Below are positions 36,727 through 49,551 of a DNA stretch of 64,000 nt, in pieces. The number at the start of each line of letters is the position of its first letter. Positions within the stretch are counted from its first letter, which is position 1. Location: assembly GCA_036172665.1 (NCBI GenBank), contig CM069872.1, forward strand, positions 38,612,101 to 38,676,100. The letters are read 5' to 3'. Made by a program: the position numbers and the translations under genes. Source of the stretch: Prosopocoilus inquinatus (taxonomy: Eukaryota > Arthropoda > Insecta > Coleoptera > Lucanidae). The notes below the pieces were generated by a model. It searched no databases. It was given only the letters and a program-made list of their open reading frames with translations, and was not told where the DNA came from.

Positions 36727-39700
36727 CCTGCACGTCTAAGAAGATGACGATGGCCCTTAAACTGGCCGTTCCTGTTACGGCACTTCTTCTTTTGATTTTG
36801 TCCATGCAGGCAGGTACCTTCGCTACGGATACCTTGCTACCGCGACCCATCACAGGTACAAGCCGCACTTATACCAGATTATTTTAACACAATCTTCGTG
36901 TGATGTGCTCATATTACGAGGTCGTTTAATACTTCGTTTATTTTTACTTGTGCCGATACGTTGGCACCAGTCAATTCAATTCAATTGGGACTTCAAAGTC
37001 GCCAGCCAAAATTCATCTGCTTGAAAAAAATATATTGCCTAGTTTCGTTCAAATCGAATCGAGTCGGAAAACAAAAAATAAAAGAAGTATAAAATTAATT
37101 GTTTTTCTCTTTCAGATACAAATTTAAAGTATTTTGTACGGTTTGACTTAGATTTTACTCCTAATATAAGCACTCTCACGCACATCCGAAAACCGCACGC
37201 CCAAGTGTGAGCAACCTCCGCTAACCCTGAAAGTAAAAGAAATTAACAAACCGACCAAAATAAAAAACGAACTCCGACGATGCTAGTGCGTCCTGGTAAC
37301 GTTGGACTTGTACACTTGTCTTGCACTTCATGTTACGACAATCTTCTTTTAGGTCGTTTAAAAAATCTCACGTCTACCAGTTAGACGTTTTTAGACTGTG
37401 TTCGGTTTTTTCTCTATCGTGGATAAATTTGAGCGCGCACTGGGAATTAATTCCCGCTTGTGCTCTCGAATGGTAAGATCTATTATTACCTTTAATTTAG
37501 TTTCACCATTCCTTGCTAATTTTGATGTATGTCACTAACCCCCAGGACAGACTCTGGATGCTGTTTTTGCACAGAAAGGAAACCCCAGCTCGTATGATAC
37601 TTGAAACGTCCCCGAAATTCTTTGGGCCGAAAATTTTCCGTGCAAAAAGGGACTCCAGTTTTTAAAACAGAGGTTTACGACAATTTCTTCAGCTCTTGCT
37701 AATTTTTAAAGAAAATTCAGGCATTCGTCAGTCAGAGATTGTCGAAGACGTCTGGTTGTCCCAGCTGACTTTAAAATTGTTGCATTATAAAGTTAAACCA
37801 CTGGTAAAGTTTTAGAGTTGGCAAACTCCTTGTTAACATCTATGTATGCTAATTTCATTTATGTTTTACCTTGTAAACTCACCTTTCTTTTTCGATGCTC
37901 AAAATAATGAAACGTAAATGAAATTAAATAAAAGTTGTCACGATCAAAATGAAAATCTTCTTTGCTTGTGGCAGACTGTTATGTTATCGTGGCAGCTTTC
38001 GATGTAATATCAGCCAAACTTCGACCTTGTTAACATCGAGCTTTTCCTAGGTGGCCAAGATAAGTTTAGTCACAGATGCAGGTACTTAAACGGCCCCCCT
38101 AAGAAGATGAAGCTGAAGATCACTGTCAATGACCTGAATCAAGCGGTCTCTTTTGGGCACACCATAGTAGAGCACATGTACAGACTAGAGACAAGCTTGG
38201 GATGGTCGGATATCACGGTTAAGCAAGGAACCCCCTCGCATGGTCAATTGATTGAGTCCGCCCCTGAAACGCAAGCTTTAATTCAAGGAAAACAGGCCTT
38301 CATTGCTTCCAAAGCCTCACTTCAACTCATCAACATGCGTTGCTTGAGGTAAGACAGTTGAGTATTGCCTTTTCTGAAACCCAAAACGAAATAACCAAAT
38401 TTGTTATAGCTATAGACGAGCGTCAATTGACTGCGCTAAACACATCTCCAAGTTCGAGTTTAACCAGACGCACCTTCACTCTGCCTGTGAGTTCAGGAAG
38501 ACTTGTTCGAAAGAGGACCTTTCGGCCAAGTATCGAAAGCTGGACGGGTCTTGCAACCACAAAAGCAGTTTGGGACAGTCTTTTACGAGCTATAAGAGAC
38601 TGCTGCATTCCGATTATCTCGATGGAATCCACTCCATGCGAAGGTCGGTTAACAAGAAATATGAATTACCGTCTGCACGCTTGATCAGCAATGAATTCAA
38701 GAAAACTCATGATGAGGCCTTAGACAAAGAACATACCTTGGCACTCATGCAGTGGGCAGAGTTTGTCTCACACGATTTGGCCCATACCGTCACTAGTAAA
38801 ATGGGTAATATATTTTTATTAACTGCGATGCAATTATTAAAGGTCTTCTTTTTTAGTTCATTCGGGTAAAACAATCGAGTGTTGCAGCCCAGACGGCACG
38901 GAGTTATCACCTAGGTACATCCACCCGTTCTGCGCGCAGATTTACATACCGAAAGGTGATGACTTCTACGAAAAGCACAACGTCAGGTGCATGAATTACG
39001 TCCGTTCAGTTTCCGCGATAAGACCTGATTGCAGCTTTGGACCTAACGAGCAGGTAAGTGTTTTGAATCTGTCTAAATATCTGTGCAACACCGTCCTTTC
39101 TATTTGCAAAGCTGAATCAAGCAACTCATTTTTTGGATGGGTCCCAAATTTATGGATCAGATGAAAGAAAGGCCTATTCGCTGAGGTCTTTGGAAGATGG
39201 GCACTTGAAGTCGAGCAGGAAACATGGAAAACTGTACTTGCCGGCTTCGATTAACCCCATGGAACATTGTCAAGTTAAATCTGATTCGTCCTCCTGTTAT
39301 TTATCAGGTATGTAATTAATTTTTGGGGTAAGCCAGAGGCCCTTCCTTTTAATCGTAGCTCACCCTTAAGCCCTGACATCTCAATCTTAGTACTTCTTTT
39401 TCATCAATGATTTTGGTATCTTTAAGAAGGCCCTCTAGTTTGCCAGATTTAACCTCTACTTAAATTGAAAACATCATTACCTGGATATAGATTTTTGTGG
39501 CCCTTAAACGATGAAGTTTCAATTCGTTTTTATTTGTAGGTGATTCACGCGTGAATGTCCATCCGCATTTGACCGCAATGCACACGATTTGGTTCAGAGA
39601 ACATAACAGACTCGCGAAACTGCTACTGGAGATAAACCCAGACTGGAATGACGAAACCTTGTACCAGGAAGCTCGTCGAATCGTCATCGCCCAAATGCAG

Positions 39701-40844
39701 CACGTCACCTACAATGAATTTCTGCCGGAAATTCTTGGTGAGGATTTTCTTTTTAGTCCTCAAGTTTTAATTTTGAATGAAATTATATTAAAAACCAGGT
39801 ACAAAGTATAAGCCTGCATTTGATCATCATAAGCACCAGGCTGACCCTTCAATTAGCAATAGCTTCGCCACCGCTGCGATCCAATTCGTAAAGACCTTGA
39901 TGGCTGACAAACTTGGGTAAGAGAACCACCGAAAGCCCTTCAAACTCACCCTTCAATTTGACCTAAATCATTCCAGTTTGTACTCGGAAAAGCGGGAGAG
40001 CAAAGGCGTTTTGAATTTGCGAGAGCACTTCAATAACCCGGAGGCCATTGAGAATGGTGGCCACTTAGATGCCCTCATCAGAGGTTTGGCCACTCAACCT
40101 AGTCAAAAGTTGGATTTGGGATATTCACCTGATGTAAGTCAAACTGCGTTCACCTTCAAACGGAAGTTGGAGTATTCCTTTGATTTCAGCTCACTGATTA
40201 CCTGTACAATAACGGACACTTGGGGCTCGATGTTTTGAGTTTGGATATACAACGAGGGCGTGACCATGGCCTTCCTAGTTACACCGCCTTCCGGTCACTA
40301 TGTGGCTTTCCAGAGGTGGACAGTTTTGAAGACTTGTACGACGCAATGCCCGAGAAGGTATTTTCTGTTTATTTTAGTTTAAAGGAAAACATTCCAATTT
40401 GTTTTTTTTTAAGTTGGCAGATTCTCTAGCGCGCGTTTACAAAGATCCACAAGACGTCGACCTGATCGTCGGAGGTCTTGCAGAAAACAAAGACGGCGAT
40501 TCGCTTTTGGGGCCAACATTCAACTGCATCGTTTCCGATCAGTTTGAACGCACTCGCTTGGGTGATCGTTACTTCTATGCAAACCCCAACCAACCATCGC
40601 CCTTCACCAAGGAACAACTGGACCAAATATCCAAAATTACTTTGGCCCGGATTTTATGCGATAACGGCGACGATGTGACCACCATGCAAGTGAACATATT
40701 CAAAACCATAAGCTCAGAGTAAGAATGCACTAGGTCGTGTGTAAGTGTGACAAATCGATATATTTTTTTCCTTGCAGGAATTCACTGATCGATTGTAGTT
40801 CAGCCTCCATTCCCAGCTTGGACCTAAACTACTGGAAGGTGTGA
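36727..40844 (+). CDS. secreted animal haem peroxidase, probably a pseudoenzyme
   Basis: After a 17-nt 5' UTR piece the CDS starts at 36744. Exons: 36744-36855, 38051-38348, 38416-38804, 38857-39053, 39112-39307, 39540-39737, 39799-39916, 39977-40133, 40190-40357, 40414-40718 and 40778-40844. All junctions are GT-AG and in frame, giving 734 codons and TGA at 40842. Residues 1-27 form a signal peptide (hydrophobic VTALLLLILSM). The peroxidase fold covers about residues 180-720, with landmarks YRKLDGSCN, LDGSQIYGS, AMHTIWFREHNRLA, LDIQRGRDHGLPSY and LARILCDN. It resembles insect chorion-peroxidase/peroxinectin proteins, which oxidise substrates with peroxide outside the cell. The distal His (H256) and the catalytic Arg (R401) are present. 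By comparison with myeloperoxidase, the haem-linking Asp is Ser255, the haem-linking Glu is Val404, the distal Gln is Glu252 and the proximal His ligand is Lys495. Peroxidase activity is therefore doubtful; a binding or structural role is an inference. Exon 3 has two possible acceptors 6 nt apart (38409, 38415). Confidence 0.93.
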
Positions 40845-40901
40845 CGTTTCGGAAGTTCATTCTTATTTTTACTTAAAAAAAAATCTTCTGGTTGAAGACT
40901 G

Positions 40902-40907
40902 AATAAA
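40902..40907 (+). terminator. polyadenylation signal of the peroxidase
   Basis: AATAAA lies 57 nt after the stop codon, in a short A/T-rich 3' UTR; further AATAAA-like sequence at 40948. Confidence 0.6.
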
Positions 40908-41309
40908 TTATGGCTGTCTCGTTGCTCTGAGCGACGATTTACATAAAATAAAGCAATCAAATAGGACCGTGAAAGCTGTAGCATGACGCCGCAGCTTTCG
41001 TATCAAACCGTTACCAAAATAATAAGACTGGAACAAGCATACGGAAATTTTCAAACTGTGCAAGTATTGGCCCGATTGTGCTTCCTAATTTATTATGTAT
41101 TGACAATTTCGTTTTGCGTATCATAGACTGTTTGTTATTATTATCATTTGATAGTTCTAATATGAAACAGCGTTCAAACTACATTAGTTCGGAGTTGTTT
41201 CTAGATTGTAAGTTTAACAGTTGGTAGGAAACTAAATAAAGTCGTTCTTTAATAATCTCGCCTTTATTATTTAAGGAAAAAAGAATCCTGCATATCTTAG
41301 CGCCTTATA
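40908..41309. other. peroxidase downstream spacer
   Basis: No coding region recognised between the polyadenylation signal and the foldback element. Confidence 0.4.
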
Positions 41310-43027
41310 CCGGGTGTCTCAGTATGGGCGGCGACCGGCGGTATGTAAGCTCATCGTAATACCTAAAGCTTCAGGAGAAAAAAAATTATGGTAAAAGTGG
41401 CCAAGAGAAATTCAAAGAAAATATTTTTAAGTATCTGAGTTGGCCGCAAGGGGGCGCATCAATAGGCTCAATAAAAATCAATTAATAATAAAATTTAATT
41501 TTACTAGCGAAAGTCTTAGAATAAGCTAGAGCTTTGCTAGCGCTATTAGAAAGCTGAATTAATTCTGTACACCTTTCATTTTAGACATATTATACTATCA
41601 CCGTTAATAAGGGTGGAGGAAACAGTTGAATTATTTACTTTAAAAAATATCATAACTTCGGTACTCTTTATCAGAAATTAAGAACTTCGGCTCGTTTGAA
41701 AGGGAATCTTATGCTGATTTAAAGTTTCTATCGAACGACTCCGGCTACTTTGTTATAAAGTAGTTAGAGGGCGCTATTTGCAAAAGTGATAGTTCTTCTC
41801 AGTTTCCCAAAAAAAAATTAATTGAAAAGGGGTATTTCTTTTACATTGATTACAAAGAATTCAATCCGGATAACATTTTGGTGAAAACCCGAAATTGATA
41901 ACTTTTTTCGTTCTCGAATTATTACCAAATGAGTCTATTAACTGAAGATAAAAACGAATCTAAAAGCTCAAACAAATGCTATCGAGTGACACCTTTCATT
42001 TTGAGGTAAGAGAGAAAGACATTAATCTATTTAAATGCACTAAGTTGGTTTTGAGAGCCTAATATGTAAATAAAAGAACAATACAGCAAACAAACACATA
42101 AATGAGAAAAATACTATCCGTAAGGATATCAATAATAATTTCTACGCAACTCTAAGCGGACATTAAAAAAGTACAGCACAGTGAAACTTTGTTGGTTAAA
42201 GTGCACGATTATTATTTATTGTTTTTATTTAGTGTTTCTATTATTCTTGTTTCTATATTTGTTCTTATATTCTTATGTTTAAATATCCTCTATTCCCAAA
42301 AACATTTAAATGCTTCTAAATAATGTCCTAACATTAATAAAACTTTTATAGGCATTATTTAACCTTAGAATTAAAAGTATTACTCGATAGCATTTGTTTG
42401 AACTTTCTCCTTCCGCTAATATCATCAATTCGTTGATAATAATTCGAGAACGAAAAAAGATACTCATTTCCGGTTTTCACCACAATGTTCACCATTTTAT
42501 ACGCTTTGCAACTGTTGCAAAAGAAACACTTTTCCATTTAATTTTTTTTTTGGAAAACTATGAAAACTATTATTTTCGGAAATAGCGCTCTCTAGCCACT
42601 TTATAACAAATTAGCCATAGTCGCTGAAAAGAAACTTTAAATTAGCTTAAAATTTCCTTTCAAATGAGCCGATGTTCTTAATTTCTGATAAAGAGTACCG
42701 AAGTTATGATATTTTTTAAAGTAAATAATTCAATTGTTTCCTCCACCCTTATTAACGGTGATAACAAGTCTAAAATGAAAGGTGTGCAGAATTAATTGAG
42801 ATATCCAATGACACTATCAAAGCTATAGCTTATTCTGAGCCTTTTAAGTAAAATTAATTTTTATTGTCGAGTACATTAATTGTGCCCCCTTGCGTCGTAT
42901 CAGATACTAAAAAATATTTTCTTTGAATTTCTCTTGGTCACTTTAACTATAATATTTTTTCTCCCGAAGCTGTAGGCATTACGGTTAACTATATACCGTC
43001 GGTCGCCGCCCATCTTGAGACACCCGG
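41310..43027. mobile_element. 1.7-kb foldback element with ~670-690 bp arms, TA target
   Basis: The ends CCGGGTGTCTCA and TGAGACACCCGG are perfect inverted copies flanked by TA (41308-41309, 43028-43029). Inverted similarity continues to about 42003 on the left and from about 42362 on the right. Paired blocks include TATCATAACTTCGGTACTC with GAGTACCGAAGTTATGATA, and CAAACAAATGCTATCGAGT with ACTCGATAGCATTTGTTTG. The 360-bp centre has no transposase. RNA from either strand would form a very long hairpin. Confidence 0.88.
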
Positions 43028-43029
43028 TA

Positions 43030-44815
43030 TGTTTCTTAAGGCCGAAAATAATTTGGTATGTTCAGTTACAACTTTTCTCAACTGACACACTCAAGGCAAT
43101 TTTAATTATTTGTTTTCGATACTAAAATTTATACGTAATTGAATGTGCAAACAGGAACTCGTAATTACTGATCGTAATAAAATTGCACGCCACATTAATT
43201 CCGGCGTTTAAACATTGTGGTGAATGTTAAAGAGCAGAAAAACGTAATTGCTTTTTGTAACTTTGAACTGCTTTAATAAACTATAAAGTAAGTTGTGTTT
43301 ACGAGCGCGTGGATTTATTTATTTTTTATAAAATGTGGAAATGCAACGTAAGTACAGATTAAGATTGAAGCAGAAATGTTAGACGATAACTTTAGAAATG
43401 TTCCGAGCGCTGACAATAAACTTCAAAAAGAAAAATGATCATAGATTTCATTGTTGTAGTTCTGTTCTAAGAATGTTGTATAACGAACAGACTATGACGA
43501 AGGCAAGGTCCTTTGAATTGAATACAACAGGTTTAAGTAAACTTCTTCCTTCCTTCAGAAAATCATATCTAGAGTTTTATAAATTGCAACTTCCAATGAA
43601 TTTGTTTCAAATATTTTAAGGAAACGTCCCTCCATGTCTATAATTAGATATGTTGTTAGGGTTTATAGGATATATGCAAACTATTCCTGAGAAGAGCAAA
43701 AGACGCGACTTATCTCTCTTATGTATTCATTGTCTACGTTTCCGTTTTACATCTAAGCCGACGCCTCTTGATATCAAACGTAATAATTTTATTGCGTGTT
43801 GTTGGTTAAACATCAAAGAAGCGTCGCGAAATATCAAAGCGGCTTGTGTGAGTATGATTTATGACATTCAATTGAAAACACGTGCTGTTTGTCGCAAAGA
43901 TCAAACACACACCGACTTTGTGATACGCTTACCGCTTTTTGTTATTATGGCGAATATTACTTAAAATGCCGAAAGGGGCGTGCCTTTCCTTAAAATGCAC
44001 CTGTGTTTCTGCGTATTTGCAAGATCAAAGACTACCGCTTTTTTTTTATATAAATGCCAGTCACTTCGGCGTTGTTTATATTAGCCTACATATTCTTTTT
44101 CTTCTTAATGAACACCTGCATCAACTTTAACAATGCCACCGTCTATATCTATCGGTTTGTGTATATTCCTAACTTTATTTTGCTACTGTAAGCGCGGCCT
44201 TTCTGGGTAAAGGAACCGAATTAAATTAAATGTGGTCTGAAATTTTTAATTGAGAAGTTACAAGAAATTTCTATTACGGATTCTTACGCTGCCACGACCG
44301 ATACGTTCATTCCTACGGGGCATCGGGCCCAAAAATGAAGAATAAAATGATACAAAACAAAAATAATTGAAATCTCTACCTTTACTTAATTAATGGGGCT
44401 TTCTCTCCCTTGGCATTAATGTTGGCAGCATTAGTTCTTGACTTTAGAACTGTACGAGTTTTATACGGAATTGTAATAAGAAGAAAGATGAATAACTGTT
44501 TACGACGCCAAAAGGAAATAAAAGTCCCTTGAAGGTGTGAATAAGTAGGATATATTGAACACGTTAAAGCAAAACGGAAAATGAAAATAATATCAAATTA
44601 AACGAATAAATGATGTAACAATTTTAAGGAATTTCCTCCAAAACAAATGGAACAAATTATCATAGAACAGAACTCACATCTTAAGTAGGAAACCTTTACA
44701 TCAAAGAACCTCTGTCATTTTCAGCAATAATTACAATAACAGGAATCATTAAATGATTACATGTGCTCTATAATGGCCTTCCCTACCTTTATTTGGTTCT
44801 GTTGGCTCGCGATGC
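43030..44815. other. no recognisable gene
   Basis: Plus frames of 73, 104 and 63 codons (43398-43619, 43650-43964, 43939-44130) show no motif and no splice context that I can support. Confidence 0.35.
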
Positions 44816-44817
44816 TG

Positions 44818-45156
44818 TCATGATATTTCTGAGTCGTGTAAGCCCTTCCTCATTCCGAAAGGGAGTACGGCCAGTTTGGCTTTATTCGATTGCGACGTGA
44901 CTGGATCACGAGGAGTCCGTGTTGCGGTGTCCCCAGCAACTGGTGTTTTGGAATCTTTTCGCGTGTGTTCGTCCACACACTTTTGATTCTTGTGAGGAGC
45001 TACGGGGAGATTTGCTATTTGTATGACATTTCGTCGGCTCTGACATGGTGCTGGTGGACTGAAACTCCACGGAGTTGTCTCAGTTTGGTCCTTGAAGTAC
45101 AGGACAGGTATGTTTGCGACTGTTGCTTTCTCTTTTCTCTTTTTGGAACAGTTCAT
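44818..45156 (-). CDS. unidentified basic, polar ORF; possible terminal exon
   Basis: A 112-codon minus-strand frame lies in a patch that is less AT-rich than its surroundings. The peptide is Pro/Ser/Thr/Lys-rich (SPPAPCQSRR, TRTPRDPVTS), as in disordered regions. Its ATG lies inside the tandem repeat at 45152-45217, so this start is probably not genuine; the segment may instead be a 3' exon read from an upstream exon to the right. No domain is recognised, and a 95-codon frame covers the same bases on the plus strand. Function unknown. Confidence 0.25.
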   Translation of the reverse strand: MNCSKKRKEKATVANIPVLYFKDQTETTPWSFSPPAPCQSRRNVIQIANLPVAPHKNQKCVDEHTRKDSKTPVAGDTATRTPRDPVTSQSNKAKLAVLPFGMRKGLHDSEIS

Positions 45157-45217
45157 TTTAGGATCGGCGTATTTTAGGACCGGCTCATTTTAGGACCGGC
45201 CTATTTGCGGACCAGCG
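45152..45217. repeat. ~17-bp minisatellite, four units
   Basis: CATTTTAGGATCGGCGT, ATTTTAGGACCGGCT and two variants follow head to tail. The architecture recalls the minisatellite ends of the element at 8769-9601, but no inverted partner was found nearby. Confidence 0.65.
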
Positions 45218-48200
45218 TTGACAAATTAATTATATATCTTGTAATGATGAACTTATTATTTTATTTTGATTTTAGTTAATCATCATTTGTTCTTATCCAT
45301 CTGTTTTCTCTTATTCTTCCAACATAGCCAGAGCAGAGTGAGTTTTTTTCTTTCATAAGGCGATGCATCTCTCTCACCAAATCGGTTGGAAGTGCGGCAG
45401 GGAGATTTCACAATTGTTTCGCTTGACTGTATACGTCGTTACTGATTTTGAAGTTCCAAAAAACTTTATTTGTTCCTTTAGGAAACGTTAAGAACTGTTG
45501 TTCTGAAGACTTAAAGCTAGCTGTCTTTCTAATGGCATGACGGCGTCTGTTTCCTGTGTAAATTACCTCTAGTAGTCTCCAGTATTCTTTCTTCACCTAA
45601 TCTATGTATATCTCACAGATCTCAAAGTTTCTCATACCATCACGAAGAAGTTTTCTGTTCCTCGACTTTTTTCTTTAGAAGTTAACTTCTTTGTTGTTGT
45701 TACGACATCGGGGTTCGCAAATAATAATCGTCGACTAATTTCGACTACTTTAATTGAGCATAGTCGTTTACACAATAGATTCTACGCTAATATTTATCTG
45801 CAGTACCTACTTAACAAATAACACTTTTATAATTCACCGTTTACTACTTCACAATATTTACACTTGTCGTTCGTTAAATTTATACTGTTTAAAGCGCTCA
45901 CCCATCTACGCTTGTATAGTTTCTAGACGCGCATGGAAGCATCGAGAAGTCTTCGCATACTTGCTGGAACATGTGGCCTGACTCTTGGAAAACACTGTAA
46001 CAATGAACAGTCGCGACAATTTCCAGGAATCATAAAGAAGATTCGGTTGACTAATAAACGCCGCCACTCGTCCGAATGCGAAATTTACTAACGTCACAAC
46101 TCAGGAATTAGTTTTATAGAATTGCTGTCTTACGTTTTTACGGAACACCTTAGAACTAGTTTTACAGAGCGAAACGTCGACTTACAGCTCAATTTTTCCA
46201 AGTGTCCGTACAAAAATGATATATTTTATGATAATTTTCATGGGATAAGATAGCTATTTATGTATTAAGATGCTAAAGGACTTAAATCGTCATTCACATC
46301 CGAAATGTAATTAATTTTTTTTGTAAAATCGTTTAAACCCACCTTAAAGCTTTGAAAAATAAACAGCACGATTCAAAAAAGAAATATCAAATACAATTGC
46401 TGTTTTTTTAGGCCTTAGGGCGTAAAAACCACTATTTAGGCCCGCAAATTAATGCACAAATGATCTAATTTTATTACGATTTTAGAAAAATATATTTTAT
46501 ACTAATTTTTATTGGTCAAAATAGTACTTCAGTCATAATAGTTTTGTTTTAGCTTCTGTACTCGTATGCCTTAATTTGATATACATTTTTCTTATTGACA
46601 GTTGTAAAATCAATAAGAATTGAAGTAAAATATATGTGTTTAATAGACAATTACATAATAATTGATTTAGAATTATTTAGGTATACAAAAGTTATAGTCA
46701 TATTTTAGAAAGCGAGGGTTATTTGTAAACCACAAACCATTTTTTCCGAAACAGAAATAAACTTTTCTAGAGGAATGGCATTCAAATAGTCATAAAACTT
46801 CTTGAAACTTAATTAATTCATGTTGTCAGTCTAGCTACCTACACGAAGATAAAGTCACGCGAACATTTAAAACTTCCAAATAAAATTATATGATTTCTCT
46901 TTTCTTTTTAATTTATTATTTGTGCAGCAAACAGCGGCTGACGGTCTTAACAAATTACTTAAATCTAATTGACACGGCGTGAAACTGCTTGCAACATATT
47001 ACGTGTGTATTATTTATTCGGAGAGATTGTTGCCGGAAGAAACCTCATTGTTTGGCGTAGAACAGATCCTCTGCAATCGACTTAATTACAGTCTAAATTT
47101 CAAATAATTTTCTACAACATTGTCAGCTCAGCTTTGATATGGAAATCGACTTGAATCCTTTTATAACATACGGAAATTTCCAAATTTAGTTTATGCATAC
47201 TTACGTAATATTCATTTTTAATCAATAAACATGTGTGAATTCTTTTAAATTTATTTATAGATTAATGATGATTTTGTAATTTGCTTTGGGCAAACAGAAA
47301 AGAAACTTTTTGTTTGGCAATTGTAACAGATGCACGTTTTCTCTTGCATCGTGTTGCACAATCGACAAGCAATAACTAACTTAAGTTACATCCAACAATT
47401 ACGAGGAACTCTTTCCGCAAACAATGTCCTGAAGGTTATTGTCACCAATGTCATTAACATTGCTTTCTTTTTCTCAACATCAATGACTGAAACCAGTTCG
47501 GCGTTCGGCGATTTACATACGAATTTCAGTACAGGCCGCTCCTTAATTAAGTTGGTGAAGAAAAAAAAACGAAAGTGGACAACAACGTAAAGAAACTTGC
47601 AGATCTGAGGAAAGCGCAGGAAAGTTCTGCTGTTATCCACAAGCGCATGCAGAGCAGTTGGTCAAAATGGGTTTCTCTTCCGCGTTGGCAGGAAACGAAT
47701 GTTTTTTTTTTGTAACAGCCAAAGAAATAACACTAATATCAAATCCGTAGGCAATATTTTATAATCATCTTTGGTTCCGCTTTGCAAGAAATTAGTAGGG
47801 AAACTCGCCACAATTTTTTTCTCGTTTCTTTGAAATTGCATGCAGTTAATTTGTTTTCTTAAAGTGTTTACAGTTTGTGTGAAGCAAATGCGAAGTACAA
47901 AGTAGACACGCCCCTCAAGGTTGTTGTTTACCATAAATGCAAATTGAGATTCAGGAGAACTTCATTTAATAAACATTATTTGCATGAACCACCGTTATAA
48001 TCTGATATAATAATATATAATAATAACGAAAAGAATGCTATGAAAAATACCGACCTGATTAGGTGGAATAAGATACTAATAACAGATACTGAAAAGAAAA
48101 ATAACAAACAAAATATTAACAGAGTCGAAAATTGGGAGGTAAATTAGTACAGCTAGAATCTGGAAAAGAAGACAAACGGAGAAGAAGCACTTTAAAGAAA

Positions 48201-49545
48201 AGTTAATAGCATCGACCAAGAGAAGTTGCGGAATATCAAAAAAATAGGAATAAACTACAGAGTCTCCGTCAATCTTGGGGGCCGAACAGTGTTTGAGGGC
48301 CTACTCAATTAGGTAACTTAAGTTTCAGTTAATTGTGGTGAGTTGCTCGCCAGGTTGTCGAAAAACGTTTTTTTACCTTTTTTTTAAACAGGGAAAATTA
48401 AAGGCAATTGACATTTAGGAATTCTTTTATTTTACGTAATTCAATAATGTCATTTAAAACATTGCTCTTAGACATTTTTTCAACTCCAATAGTGTCGCAA
48501 ACCCCAGCTAAGTACTTAAAGTTGAGCTGAGTTAAGTGAACGGTCAACTTGCTCAAAGTCGTCAAGTCAACGATCAGATCAAAAAACCATGTGGCCAATC
48601 AGAACTTAGGAAAATGATTATTTTTTTTTGACCATGTAGGAGGTCCTTTGACAGAACGGGGCCGTATCTTGCAACCTATATATAAAGACCATGCTTAAAT
48701 CCGTCCTTTGAATAAACAAGAAAGCAAGAGGGGCTTGGTAGAACACCGATACACAGAGAGTAGTAAAAGAAAAGAATTGAAGCAGTATTTGGGTTGGGTT
48801 GGGCATTCAAAAGCTTGGAAGACTTTGCCGATATGTGGTGTACAGAATGATCTACGACTTGTATGCCAAACGACAGTTGGTGATTGGAGTGGTCATATTT
48901 TGAGTAAAAAAGTGTGTTATAACAAGTTTAAATTTTTGAGAAGTAAAAATTCACTTTGAACCGTTGTCATCTTATCTATGATATACACTAACACACATAC
49001 TATAATTACGTGCTTTTAGAAGTAATAGTAGTTAACACTTTAATTTAAAAGCGTACGCAGACATGGTGTTTGTGTAGGGTTATTGTAACAGATGAGGCTG
49101 CATTGAATACCAATCCAAACAGGCGAGTTTTTTTGTCGGTCATTTCGAACGAGAACCTTTTTCCACTAATGGAAGTATATCCACAAAAAAATAATATTCA
49201 AAATAAGGAATAAAAACTGTAATTGATACTTGATACTTGATAACCCCAGAGTGGGTATCACTATCACAAGACTTTGTATAGCGAACATTACCTTAACAGT
49301 GACGTTCTTCATGCATATCTAAGTATATCATATTCAATGACTCCAAGCTTTACAATCAGGGGATGCAGAAAAGGAAAAAGAGTTTGGCCAGGTTCCATCA
49401 GTGGATTTACATATTAACTGGTAATTTTGAAGGTTTCCGCAGCCGTTGTTCATCTTCTTAGGCTTTGGAAGAATCTCGCCGCCGCCTCGTTTTTCTCGCG
49501 AATGACTTCTTCAGAGCTGCTGATGTCGATGTTCTTGGCTGCTGC
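45218..49545. other. ~4.3 kb without recognised genes
   Basis: Frames of 60-90 codons occur on both strands (for example 45408-45596 -, 47330-47590 +, 47662-47934 -, 48708-48959 +). They overlap each other and show no known motif. Some may be real exons that cannot be supported from sequence alone. Confidence 0.35.
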
Positions 49546-49551
49546 TGTTGC

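Noticed and set aside
36680..36868. Minus-strand 62-codon ORF
   Set aside because: Antisense of the peroxidase signal-peptide exon, which has good splice sites on the plus strand.
38340..38684. Plus ORFs in other frames over peroxidase exon 3
   Set aside because: Shadows; the frame giving YRKLDGSCN and QWAEFVSHDL is the coding one.
43650..43964. 104-codon plus ORF
   Set aside because: No motif, no splice or promoter context, composition like neighbouring non-coding DNA.
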